Shown one piece after another: positions 8,164 to 16,394 of a stretch of 64,000 bases of DNA. This stretch comes from Phycisphaera sp. (GTDB lineage Bacteria > Planctomycetota > Phycisphaerae > Phycisphaerales > Phycisphaeraceae): the NCBI GenBank assembly GCA_016125215.1, contig WGMF01000015.1, forward strand, positions 1-64,000, given 5' to 3'. Both the position numbers and the translations under genes were made by a program. Within the stretch, counting starts at the first letter, position 1. Each line of letters opens with the position of its first letter. Under the pieces are notes generated by a model that made no database searches, was not told where the DNA came from, and worked only from the letters and a program-made list of their open reading frames with translations.

Positions 8164-8193
8164 GCCCACCGGTCGCATGCGACCGGGCTAAAT
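8164..8193 (+). repeat. Class D palindromic repeat
   Basis: CCGGTCGCATGCGACCGG at 8169-8186 is a perfect 18-bp palindrome flanked by GCCCA and GCTAAAT. Related copies are at 12441-12466 (degenerate), 28113-28149 (inverted) and 36530-36559. All four share the trailing G(G/C)(T/C)T(A/G)AAT signature, so this is a family and not one operator. Confidence 0.75.
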
Positions 8194-8229
8194 AAACCCA
8201 ACCCCCGTTTCTCATGATCCAATCGCCAT

Positions 8230-8272
8230 CCCTTCCCCATCCGCGTCCATCGGCGTTCATCTGCGGCTGATC
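8230..8272 (-). repeat. Solo class A arm upstream of the symporter gene
   Basis: Bases 8230-8266 match 50523-50559 with two differences over 37 bases, including the flank CCCTTCCCCAT, so this is a copy of the right arm of the element around 50.4 kb. No left arm is visible between 8030 and 8220; that stretch holds only the class D palindrome. Confidence 0.75.
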
Positions 8273-8297
8273 CCCCATCTGTTATCCTGCATTCACC

Positions 8298-9734
8298 GTG
8301 AGCAAGACCAAGCCCCGAGGACGGTGGCCCTGGCAATGGGCGTTGCACTGGCAGATTCTGCTGGGGCTGGGGATCGGTGCGGCGCTGGGATACCTCGCGG
8401 GACACAGCGCCGTCGTCGCCATCCCCCCCGGCACGGCCGCCGCCGACGCGGGCAGCACCGCTGAAAAAATCGTTTCGCAACGCTGGGACGTGATGGTCTA
8501 CGGACTCGTCGGGGACCTGTTCCTCAACGGCCTGAAGCTCATCATCGTCCCGATCGTGACGAGTTCGATCATCCTCGCCGTCGCGTCGATCAGTCGGCAG
8601 CACAACTTCGGTCGGCTCGGGCTCAAGACGCTGGTCTATTACATCTCGACCTCGCTCATTGCGATCCTCATCGGGCTGGCGATGGTCAACCTCGTCAGGC
8701 CCGGCTTTGATTCGACCGGCAAGGGCATCCTCGTGGGGCAGGACATCTCAAGCTTTGCCCGCGAGGCCTCGGCCGTCGAGGGCAAGGTCGCGGGCAAGGG
8801 GGCCAGCGATTTTCTCAACGTCTTCCGTGAACTCGTGCCGCCTAATGTCGTCGCCGCCGCCGCCGAGGGCAAGCTGCTGGGTTTGATTGTGGCCAGCATG
8901 GTGACGGGCTACTTCCTCTCTCGCCTCAAGAGCGACCTGCGCGACACCCTCACCCGAGTGGTCGAAGCGGTCTACGAACTGTCGCTGCGAATCACCGATC
9001 TGGTGCTGCGCTGCGCACCCGTCGGCGTCCTGGGCCTGATCGCGGCCACCGTCGCGGTGCAATACGCCAAGCTCCGGCCAGAAGCACGGTTCGGTCAATT
9101 CGTCCACGGCATCGCGGTCTTTGCGCTTGTGGCGTTTATCGCGCTGGTGCTGCACTTCACCCTTGTGATGCCGCTGATCCTCGGCCTGGTTGCCAGGGTC
9201 AACCCGCTGCGCCACTACCGCAACATGGCCCCGGCCCTCGTGACCGCCTTCTCCACCGCGTCAAGCTCCGCGACGCTCCCCGTCACCATTGATTGCGTGG
9301 AAAGTCGGGCCGGCGTCTCCAATGCGACCGCCAGCTTCGTGCTCCCGCTCGGGGCGACGGTCAACATGGACGGCACGGCGTTGTACGAGTGCGTCGCCGC
9401 GATGTTCATCTGTCAGGCGTTCGGCGTCGAGCTGTCGATGGCGCAGCAGTTTTTTATTGTGCTCACCGCGCTTCTCACAAGCATCGGCGTGGCCGGCGTC
9501 CCCTCGGCGTCGCTCGTCGCCATCGCGGTGATCCTTCAGGGCGTCCAGTCGCAGCTTGTGGCGCGGGGCATCGAAGTGCCGCTCGTCACGGGCATGGCGC
9601 TACTCTTTGTGTTCGACCGCCCGCTGGACATGTGCCGAACCGCGGTGAATATCTTTTCCGATTCGTGCGGCGCGGTGGTCGTGGCACGCAGCGAGGGCGA
9701 GACGCTGACGCCTCCCGAAGCCGGGGCTGTGTGA
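8298..9734 (+). CDS. Dicarboxylate/amino acid:cation symporter (DAACS family)
   Basis: A 478-residue inner-membrane transporter that uses H+ or Na+ gradients to import glutamate, aspartate or C4-dicarboxylates. The GTG at 8298 is the start. The family's serine-rich reentrant loop is STASSSATLPVT and the NMDGT motif is in GATVNMDGTALYE. About eight membrane helices with the two hairpins can be followed. The substrate among dicarboxylates and acidic amino acids cannot be decided. It is convergent with the desaturase gene. Confidence 0.9.
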   Translation: MSKTKPRGRWPWQWALHWQILLGLGIGAALGYLAGHSAVVAIPPGTAAADAGSTAEKIVSQRWDVMVYGLVGDLFLNGLKLIIVPIVTSSIILAVASISRQHNFGRLGLKTLVYYISTSLIAILIGLAMVNLVRPGFDSTGKGILVGQDISSFAREASAVEGKVAGKGASDFLNVFRELVPPNVVAAAAEGKLLGLIVASMVTGYFLSRLKSDLRDTLTRVVEAVYELSLRITDLVLRCAPVGVLGLIAATVAVQYAKLRPEARFGQFVHGIAVFALVAFIALVLHFTLVMPLILGLVARVNPLRHYRNMAPALVTAFSTASSSATLPVTIDCVESRAGVSNATASFVLPLGATVNMDGTALYECVAAMFICQAFGVELSMAQQFFIVLTALLTSIGVAGVPSASLVAIAVILQGVQSQLVARGIEVPLVTGMALLFVFDRPLDMCRTAVNIFSDSCGAVVVARSEGETLTPPEAGAV

Positions 9735-9783
9735 TGGGGTGTGTCACCGGCGGTTTGCCCGCCAGTGAATCGAGTGTCAGGTA

Positions 9784-10749
9784 TTACACACCGACCGACG
9801 AGTTGGCTGTGGCACCCAGGTTGTGGGTATTGGACTCTTGCACAGCCACGGTGCCTTTGTGACCCGGCATCTCTTCGGGCTTGGGCAGGACGATGTCTTT
9901 GGCCAGGCCGACCCACGACAGGACTTTGATGATGAGGTAGGTCAGGTCGAACTCGAACCACCGCAGGCCGTGGCGTGCGGAGCGCTGGTAGGCGTGGTGG
10001 TTATTGTGCCAACCCTCGCCGAAGGAGAGGATCGCAACCCACCAGAGGTTGGTGGAGTGGTCGGTGGTCTCGAAGTTGCGGTAGCCCCAGGTGTGCGAGG
10101 CGGAGTTGACGAACCACGTGCCGTGGTAGACGACGACGGTTCTGAGGCAGACGCCCCAGAGGACCCAGGAGAGACCCATCGTCTCGAACCCGAACCACGG
10201 CACGACAAAGTGCCCGACGGCAAAGAGCACAAGGACGAGCAAGAGCTGGGGCAGGATGGCCAGCCGATCAATCCAGAGCAGGCCCGCGTCGCGCTGGAGG
10301 TCTTTGGCGGCGTCTTTGCCTCGCTTGCCCTCGGATTCGAGGTGCATGCACCAGGTCATGTGCGACCAGGTAAAGCCGTGCTTGGGCGAGTGGGGGTCGA
10401 GTTCTTTGTCGGAGTGTTTGTGGTGGATGCGGTGCGTGCCGACCCACTGGATGGGCCCGCCCTGCCACGCCAGGGTGCCGATGGTCGCCAGGACGTACTC
10501 GAACCACTTGGGTGTGCGGAAGGACCGGTGCGTGAGCAGGCGGTGGTAAGTCAGCGTGATGCCGACCGACCCGGTGAGGAAGACCAGCGCCACAAAGAGC
10601 GCCATGCCGGTCCACGAGAAATAGAACGGGGCCACGACCGCGCCGACGTGGACGGCGACAATGCCGATGACCACGGGCCAATCGAGCTTGGAAATCTGGA
10701 GCCAGCGCTTGCGGTCGAGCTTGGCCGCGGGGGTGGGGGTGGGCATCAT
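9784..10749 (-). CDS. Acyl-CoA/acyl-lipid fatty acid desaturase
   Basis: A 321-residue membrane di-iron desaturase of the delta-9 acyl-CoA type, inserting a cis double bond in membrane fatty acyl chains. The three histidine boxes are visible: HRLLTH, HRIHHKHSD and HNNHHAY. Hydrophobic pairs flank the boxes as in the family. Two tandem ATG codons (10749 and 10746) could both serve. Electrons would come from a ferredoxin or cytochrome partner not present here. Temperature regulation is common for such enzymes, but no regulatory site was recognised. Confidence 0.93.
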   Translation of the reverse strand: MMPTPTPAAKLDRKRWLQISKLDWPVVIGIVAVHVGAVVAPFYFSWTGMALFVALVFLTGSVGITLTYHRLLTHRSFRTPKWFEYVLATIGTLAWQGGPIQWVGTHRIHHKHSDKELDPHSPKHGFTWSHMTWCMHLESEGKRGKDAAKDLQRDAGLLWIDRLAILPQLLLVLVLFAVGHFVVPWFGFETMGLSWVLWGVCLRTVVVYHGTWFVNSASHTWGYRNFETTDHSTNLWWVAILSFGEGWHNNHHAYQRSARHGLRWFEFDLTYLIIKVLSWVGLAKDIVLPKPEEMPGHKGTVAVQESNTHNLGATANSSVGV

Positions 10750-11043
10750 AGGTCTCGGGGGCGGTGGGCGGGGTGGGTTCGGATAAACCGGTCTTGTCTT
10801 GGGGGGATTATCGGTTCGATTCCGTCGAGTCCCTTAGTGTAACCGGCACCGGATAAAACGCCAGTCGCATGTTGATGAATTGTGGCCAAGCCGGTTCAGG
10901 CCTGAAAAAACCCGCCACCGCCACAGAACCCGGCTTGAAATCGTGGATCGGCGAGTGAACCGGCTTGAAGGCGGGCAGCCCAGCGAGTTCCGAATAGAAT
11001 GAGCGGCCCGACCCGATGACTCGATCCCAGACAGGAGACCGCC

Positions 11044-11787
11044 ATGGCCGGCCACAGCCGATGGGCCAACATCAAGCACAAGAAAGCCAAGAGCGACGCC
11101 AAGAAGGGCAAGCTCTGGAGCAAGTGTGCCCGCGCGATCATCGTCGCAGCCAAGAACGGCGGGGGCGACCCGGCTGCCAACCTCACGCTGCGCTACGCCA
11201 TCGACGACGCCAAGGCCGCCAACATGCCGCGCGACACCATCGACAACGCCGTCAAAAAAGGCACCGGCGAACTCGGGGCCGAGTCCTATGAAAGCGCGCT
11301 CTACGAGGGCTACGGCCCGGGCGGCGTGGCCATCCTGCTCGAAATCCTCACCGACAACCGCAATCGCACCGCGCCGGAAGTGAGAAAAATCTTCGAGAAA
11401 GCCGGCGGGAACCTCGGTGGCGCGGGCTGTGTCGCCTACATGTTCCAGAGCAAGGGCCAGATTTTCGTCAACCGTGGAGCGGACGAAGAACAGCTCATGA
11501 CCGTCGCGCTCGACGCCGGGGCCCAAGACATCACCGACGAGGGCGAGACCTGGCAGGTCCTCTGCGAACCGGCCGCGTTTATCAGGGTCCGCGAGGCGCT
11601 GGAGAAGGCCGGCATGACCGTCGAGTCGGCTTCCCTCACCATGATCCCCGACACCACCGTCACCTGCACCGGCGAAGACGCCCGCAAGATTCTCAACATG
11701 GTCGAGGCCCTCGAAGACCACGACGACATCCAGAAAGTCCACGCCAACTTCGACGTGCCCGAGGAAGAACTCGCCGCGCTGGAATGA
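11044..11787 (+). CDS. yebC: YebC/PmpR family protein
   Basis: A 247-residue YebC/TACO1 protein. The hallmark N-terminus MAGHSRWANIKHKKAKSD is present and the three-domain layout spans the usual length. Members act as DNA-binding regulators (PmpR) or as ribosome-associated factors that relieve stalling at polyproline stretches; either role is family knowledge. AGGAGA at 11033-11038 precedes the ATG. A composite repeat follows the stop. The nearby ruv genes that often accompany yebC are not in the window. Confidence 0.95.
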   Translation: MAGHSRWANIKHKKAKSDAKKGKLWSKCARAIIVAAKNGGGDPAANLTLRYAIDDAKAANMPRDTIDNAVKKGTGELGAESYESALYEGYGPGGVAILLEILTDNRNRTAPEVRKIFEKAGGNLGGAGCVAYMFQSKGQIFVNRGADEEQLMTVALDAGAQDITDEGETWQVLCEPAAFIRVREALEKAGMTVESASLTMIPDTTVTCTGEDARKILNMVEALEDHDDIQKVHANFDVPEEELAALE

Positions 11788-11820
11788 TCGGACGGTTCAC
11801 TACGCCATGGCTCCGATCCG

Positions 11821-12004
11821 TAACCGCAGATTACGCAGATGACGCAGATGAGAAAAGACATGAACCCCAGAGTCACCCAGAGCACCGAGTCAGAAAATCA
11901 GTGATCCCCCGTTCTTCTCGGCGTCCTCGGCGTCTGGGCGGTTTATCCCGTTTGTCTTGAATCGGTATCTGTGAAATCTGCGCAATCTGCGGTTTCTGTA
12001 TCTG
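11821..12004. repeat. Composite inverted repeat: class B arms enclosing class C arms
   Basis: The outer left arm begins AACCGCAGATTACGCAGATG at 11823. The outer right arm, AATCTGCGCAATCTGCGGTT near 11974-11995, is its inverted relative. Inside lie a class C pair: CACCCAGAGCACCGAGTC near 11873-11891 and its relative CTCGGCGTCCTCGGCGTC near 11917-11935. The 250-bp gap between yebC and the acylphosphatase gene is essentially filled by this structure. Confidence 0.8.
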
Positions 12005-12037
12005 ACAAACTTTTGCCCGCACACCCCGGATAATCCC

Positions 12038-12322
12038 ATGATCCGCTACACACTCCACTTCTCCGGGCACGTGCAGGGCGTGGGCTTTCGCTACACCACA
12101 CGCCAGATCGCGCAGGGCCACCGTGTCGCGGGCTATGTCATGAACCTGCCCGACCGCCGCGTCGAGCTTGTCGTCGAAGGCGAAGAACCCGACATCCGCG
12201 CGTTCGTGAATGAGGTCAAAACGACCATGAGCGGCCACATCCGCTCAACCACCGAAGACCGCTCCCCCGCCACCGGCGAGTTTGGCCAACCCGCCAAGGG
12301 CGCATTGACGATCCGACACTGA
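12038..12322 (+). CDS. acyP: Acylphosphatase
   Basis: A 94-residue cytoplasmic enzyme that hydrolyses acyl phosphates such as carbamoyl or acetyl phosphate. The family signature GHVQGVGFRYTTRQIA is at about residues 7-22, with the catalytic Arg in GFR; the usual Asn lies in GYVMNLPD. The length is normal for AcyP. The gene is isolated between two repeat-filled gaps, so it is probably monocistronic. Confidence 0.93.
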   Translation: MIRYTLHFSGHVQGVGFRYTTRQIAQGHRVAGYVMNLPDRRVELVVEGEEPDIRAFVNEVKTTMSGHIRSTTEDRSPATGEFGQPAKGALTIRH

Positions 12323-12340
12323 TCTATTCATATGAAAGAT

Positions 12341-12580
12341 CTTGACGGGACCACAGGATCAGAACCTTCAACACAGAGGACGCAGAGAACGCAGAGCAGA
12401 AAAATGATGATGGGCAATGGATGATCGCTGAGGTTTGATCTTCGGTCGCAAGTGATCGGGCTGAATACCAGAAATGCCTTTCTCCTAACCCCTCTCTTCT
12501 CTGTGTTCTCTGTGTTGAATATCCAGCGATTTGGGCGGCTTTTCTGATCCTGTTGATCCCCAGAATCCTGTTATCCTGTC
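12341..12580. repeat. Composite repeat: class C arms around a degenerate class D palindrome
   Basis: Class C arms are at 12367-12396 (TTCAACACAGAGGACGCAGA...) and 12494-12519, inverted to each other. Between them at 12441-12466 is a degenerate class D palindrome (TTCGGTCGCAAGTGATCGGG). Outside them, GGACCACAGGATCAG at 12349 and CTGATCCTGTTGATCC at 12544 form a weaker outer pair with AATCCTGTTATCCTGTC units. No gene is visible in the gap 12323-12590. Confidence 0.75.
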
Positions 12581-12590
12581 CATTCTTCAC

Positions 12591-13613
12591 ATGACCACAC
12601 TCAAAACCATGCCGACGAATTCAACCGCCCAATCCCTGGGCTACCGCATGCCCGCGGAGTGGGAACCCATCGAAGCGGTGTGGGTCGTCACGCCGCACAA
12701 CGCCGAGACCTGGCCCGGGTGCATGGGCGAGGCCCGGTGGGAACACGAGATGTTCTGCCACGCCATACGCCCCTACGCCGACGTGCGCGAGGCCTCGCAC
12801 TTCGACATCCCGACCAACGACTCGTGGATCCGCGACTTCGGGCCGATCTTCGTGAAGAACACCAAGGGTGAACTGGCTGCGCACGACTTTGTCTTCAACG
12901 GCTGGGGCGGTAAGTACGAGACACGCGACCTCGACGACGCGGTCCCGCAACACATCGCTAAACACTTCGACATCCCGCTGTGGAACCACACGCTCGTGCT
13001 CGAGGGCGGCTCGATCGACGTCAACGGCGAGGGCGTCGTCATGACCACCGAGCAGTGCCTGCTCAACAAGAACCGCAACCCCCACCTCACGCGCGAACAG
13101 ATCGTCAGCGAACTGCACAACGCCCTGGGCACCTCACACGTGGTCTGGCTTCCGGGCGGCATCATCGGCGACGACACCGATGGCCACATCGACGACATCG
13201 CCCGCTTCGTCGCCCCACACAGGATCGTCGCGGTTCGGCCCTCGCCCGGCCATCACGATTACGACCTGCTCGAAAAAAACTGGCAGGCCCTTCAACAGGC
13301 ACGCGACGTGGACGGCAAGCCCTTCGACGTGATCGCGCTGCCTGCACCGGAGCCGATCATGTACAACTTTCCCCCCGACCGCTTCGGCCCCGGCGGCGTC
13401 AACCCCGTCCCCGCGAGCTACGCCAACTTCCTTATCGTGAATGAGGCTGTCATCGTCCCGACGTTCCGACAGAAGACCGACGAAGAAGCGTTATCCATCC
13501 TCGAACGCGCCATGCCGGGCAAAAAAATCATCGGCGTCCCCGCCAAACACCTCGTCGTCGGCCTCGGCAGCGTCCACTGCCTGACCATGCAGCAACCCAG
13601 GGCGGGGAACTAA
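12591..13613 (+). CDS. aguA: Agmatine deiminase
   Basis: Hydrolyses agmatine to N-carbamoylputrescine and ammonia, the second step of arginine-decarboxylase putrescine synthesis. From the ATG at 12591 it has 340 residues. Family motifs are NDSWIRDFGP, LEGGSIDVNGEG and GDDTDGHIDDIARF, and the catalytic cysteine is in LGSVHCLTMQQ near the C-terminus (about Cys330). The ATG at 12609 is an equally plausible start; the frame upstream of 12591 runs through repeat DNA. No N-carbamoylputrescine amidase gene is adjacent. Confidence 0.93.
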   Translation: MTTLKTMPTNSTAQSLGYRMPAEWEPIEAVWVVTPHNAETWPGCMGEARWEHEMFCHAIRPYADVREASHFDIPTNDSWIRDFGPIFVKNTKGELAAHDFVFNGWGGKYETRDLDDAVPQHIAKHFDIPLWNHTLVLEGGSIDVNGEGVVMTTEQCLLNKNRNPHLTREQIVSELHNALGTSHVVWLPGGIIGDDTDGHIDDIARFVAPHRIVAVRPSPGHHDYDLLEKNWQALQQARDVDGKPFDVIALPAPEPIMYNFPPDRFGPGGVNPVPASYANFLIVNEAVIVPTFRQKTDEEALSILERAMPGKKIIGVPAKHLVVGLGSVHCLTMQQPRAGN

Positions 13614-13778
13614 CCGCCGAGACACCGAGGGCACCGAGAAGAACAAGGCGGAGTTATTCACAGATTAAACAGATTGCGCGGATGAAGACAGAAAACCTAA
13701 GTCTTGGGTTCGAATCGGTGTAATCTGCGGATCAATCCGCTTTTGCTTCTTCTCGGTGCCCTCGGTGTCTCGGTGGTT
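13612..13778. repeat. Nested inverted repeat: class C arms enclosing class B arms
   Basis: Outer class C arms at 13612-13641 and 13749-13778 are 30 bp and match at 29 positions (AACCGCCGAGACACCGAGGG in the left arm). Inside lie class B units at about 13661-13684 and 13717-13740. The left arm begins on the aguA stop codon, and the right arm ends about 20 bp before the start of the next gene. Confidence 0.85.
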
Positions 13779-13797
13779 CATCCCAGAGGACTTCAAC

Positions 13798-14181
13798 ATG
13801 CCCAAACTCACTTCCTCCGCCCCGATCCTGCTCGTGAAGGACGTCGTGGCTTCCGCCAATTACTTCCGTGACAAGGTCGGCTTTGCCTACGACCGTTTCT
13901 GGGGCGAGCCGGCCGGTTTCTGCATCCTCCACCGCGACAATCTGCACATCATGCTCAAGCAGGTCGACGACCACTCGCTCATCCGACCGCACTGGAAATA
14001 CGTCGACAAGCTCTGGAACATTTATTTCTGGGTGGACGACGCCAAGGCCCTGTACGAGGAACTCAAGGGCCGCGGCGCACGCATCGATTACGATCTGTGC
14101 GAACAGCCCTACGGCTGCCTCGAGTTCGGCATCGAAGACCTCGAAGACCACGACATTGCCTTCGGGCAGGCAATCCGGTAA
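13798..14181 (+). CDS. VOC (glyoxalase/bleomycin-resistance fold) family protein
   Basis: A 127-residue single-unit vicinal oxygen chelate protein. APILLVKDVVASANYFRDKVGF is the typical first beta-alpha-beta unit, and the C-terminal half repeats it with GCLEFGIEDLEDHDIAFGQ. The ATG at 13798, with AGAGGA just upstream, is preferred over starts inside the repeat. VOC members bind metals for isomerase, dioxygenase or lyase chemistry, or sequester antibiotics; the substrate here cannot be told. Confidence 0.85.
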   Translation: MPKLTSSAPILLVKDVVASANYFRDKVGFAYDRFWGEPAGFCILHRDNLHIMLKQVDDHSLIRPHWKYVDKLWNIYFWVDDAKALYEELKGRGARIDYDLCEQPYGCLEFGIEDLEDHDIAFGQAIR

Positions 14182-14187
14182 AGGCAG

Positions 14188-15591
14188 TTAAATCTGGCTT
14201 AATTCGTGGAGCAGCCTTGCGTGGGTCTTGCATCCCAGGGTGAAGCAGTTGAGGTTGAATTTTTCGTCGGGGGCGTGGAGTCGGTCGTCGGAGAGGCCAA
14301 AGCCGATGAGCAGGCTGTCGAGGCCCAGCACGCCCTGGAAATCCGCGACGACGGGGATGGTGGCACCCTCACGCATGAGCACCGCGTCGCGCGATGTCGT
14401 GTGACGGATCGCACGCTTGGCAGCCTCGACAAAAGCCGAGTCGCGTGAGGTGATGACCGGTCGGCACCCGCCGTGGTTGGTGATCTTCCATCGGCAGCCG
14501 TGGACGGGTTGGGATTTCAACCAGGCCTCGAACGCCTCGCTGATCTTCCGGGGGTCCTGGTCGGGCGCGAGGCGGAAGCTGACTTTCGCCCCGGCAAACG
14601 AGGGGATGACCGTCTTGGCGCCGGCCCCGCCGTACCCACCGTACAGCCCATTGATATCGCAGGAGGGGCGCGCCCATTTCCGCTGGAGCGTGGTGTAGCC
14701 CGCTTCACCGAAGGGCGTGGAGACGCCGATGGGCTGCAGGCAGTTTTTCATTTCATCGAAACCGAGCCTGTCCCACTCGGCTTTTTCGTGGGCGTCGATG
14801 TCACGCACGTCGTCGTAGAAGCCCGGGATGGTGACGCGGTGGTTTTCGTCGAAGAGCTTGCCGAGCACCTGCGTGAGGATCGTGGCCGGGTTGGCTGAGA
14901 CGCCGCCGAACATCCCCGAGTGCAGGTCTCGGTTGGCGTTGTGGAGTTGGATGTCGTAGTAGACCAAGCCACGCAGGCTGTAGGTGATCGCCACGGTCTG
15001 CTCGTCCCACATCGCTGTGTCGCTGATGAGCACGAAATGGGTCTTGGGGTTGCCTTTGAGGTTTGCGGCTTGCGCTTCGAGGAAGGGCTTGAGGTTGACG
15101 CTGCCCATCTCCTCTTCGCCCTCGATGAGCACGCGGACGTTGACTGGCGGCTTGCCGTGGACGTGGTGCCAGGCGCGCAGCGCTTCGAGGAAGCAGGCGA
15201 CCTGGCCCTTGTCATCACTCGAACCCCGCGCGACGAGCATCTTGCCCTTGCCGTCGGCGGTGGGTTTGATCGTCGGCTCGAAGGGCGGGGTGGACCATTT
15301 ATCGAGCGGGTCGGCCGGCTGCACGTCGTAGTGGCCGTAGAACATCACGGTCGGTTTGTCGGGGTCGGGGTTGGGCGTGGTGCCGAGCACGACGGGGTGG
15401 CCCCTGGTCGAATGGATCTTGGCGTCGAGTCCCATCGAGGCGAGTTGATCGCAGACCCACTTGGCGGCGGTGGCAATGTGCGGTTTGTAAGCCGGGTCGG
15501 TGCTGACGCTGGGGATGGAGAGGAACTGCTTGAGGCGTTCGATCGCCGCGGGCAGGTCGCGTTCGAGGTGCTGCTGTACGGTATCTGGCAT
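14188..15591 (-). CDS. M20 family metallopeptidase, probable dipeptidase
   Basis: A 467-residue M20 zinc peptidase close to dipeptidases and carnosinase-like enzymes. Visible metal and catalytic motifs are MFYGHYDVQPADP (His and Asp), ARGSSDDKGQ (bridging Asp), IEGEEEMGS (general-base Glu and metal Glu) and a C-terminal HAPDE. The lid and dimerisation domain is the middle third. The ATG at 15591 begins a normal cytoplasmic N-terminus, so the long upstream extension was dropped. It is convergent with the VOC gene. Confidence 0.92.
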   Translation of the reverse strand: MPDTVQQHLERDLPAAIERLKQFLSIPSVSTDPAYKPHIATAAKWVCDQLASMGLDAKIHSTRGHPVVLGTTPNPDPDKPTVMFYGHYDVQPADPLDKWSTPPFEPTIKPTADGKGKMLVARGSSDDKGQVACFLEALRAWHHVHGKPPVNVRVLIEGEEEMGSVNLKPFLEAQAANLKGNPKTHFVLISDTAMWDEQTVAITYSLRGLVYYDIQLHNANRDLHSGMFGGVSANPATILTQVLGKLFDENHRVTIPGFYDDVRDIDAHEKAEWDRLGFDEMKNCLQPIGVSTPFGEAGYTTLQRKWARPSCDINGLYGGYGGAGAKTVIPSFAGAKVSFRLAPDQDPRKISEAFEAWLKSQPVHGCRWKITNHGGCRPVITSRDSAFVEAAKRAIRHTTSRDAVLMREGATIPVVADFQGVLGLDSLLIGFGLSDDRLHAPDEKFNLNCFTLGCKTHARLLHELSQI

Positions 15592-15733
15592 GGTCCCGTC
15601 CGTTGGGGTTGGGTGTGGTCGGTGGCTTGGGAAGCATAGGTTAGCGTGAACCCCCATCCGGGGCGACGCGGTGTGAAAATGTCGCACCGTGATGTAGACT
15701 GGCCGATACGAAACGATTTCACGGGAGCCTGCG

Positions 15734-16387
15734 ATGAACCGTCTAAAAGCCCTGTGCCCGGTGTTCTTGGTCGTGGCCGCGCTCTTTTCGGGCGGCTGCA
15801 AGAGCATCTACTACGGCACGATGGAGACCTTCGGCTACCAGAAGCGCGACATCCTCGTCGAGCGTGTCGAAGACGCGCGTGACGAGCAGACCGCCGCCAA
15901 GAAGCAGTTTGCGTCGGCGCTCGAACAGTTCCGCTCGGTCGTGAAATACGAGGGCGGCGAGTTGGAAGCGAAATACGACAAGCTACGCTCGGAGCTTTCC
16001 GCCAGCGAGGACCGCGCCGCTGCTGTGCGCGACCGCATCAAGTCGGTGGACAAGGTGGCCACGGACCTCTTTGGCGAATGGGAAAAAGAACTGGCGCAAT
16101 ACTCGAGTGAAGATTATCGCAGGCGCAGCGAAGACCAGCTCCGTGCGACGAAAGAGCGCTACCGTGAATTGCTGACCAAGATGCAGAACGCCGAGTCGAA
16201 GATGGAACCCGTGCTCGTGATCTTCCGCGACCAGGTGCTCTTTTTGAAGCACAACCTCAACGCAAGGGCGCTGGCGTCCCTGAGCGACGTCGCCACCGAC
16301 CTCGACAAACAGGTCGCCACACTCGTCAACGATATGCAGAAATCGATCGACGAGGCCAACGATTTCATCAAGACGCTGGAGCAGTAA
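15734..16387 (+). CDS. DUF2959 family lipoprotein
   Basis: A 217-residue lipoprotein. The signal peptide ends at lipobox SGGC (Cys22) after a good GGGAG SD. The remainder, starting KSIYYGTMETFGYQKRDILV, is almost wholly helical coiled coil and matches the DUF2959 layout of about 200 residues. Function of the family is unknown. It is convergent with another lipoprotein gene, with only seven bases between the stops. Confidence 0.85.
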   Translation: MNRLKALCPVFLVVAALFSGGCKSIYYGTMETFGYQKRDILVERVEDARDEQTAAKKQFASALEQFRSVVKYEGGELEAKYDKLRSELSASEDRAAAVRDRIKSVDKVATDLFGEWEKELAQYSSEDYRRRSEDQLRATKERYRELLTKMQNAESKMEPVLVIFRDQVLFLKHNLNARALASLSDVATDLDKQVATLVNDMQKSIDEANDFIKTLEQ

Positions 16388-16394
16388 CCCGTAT

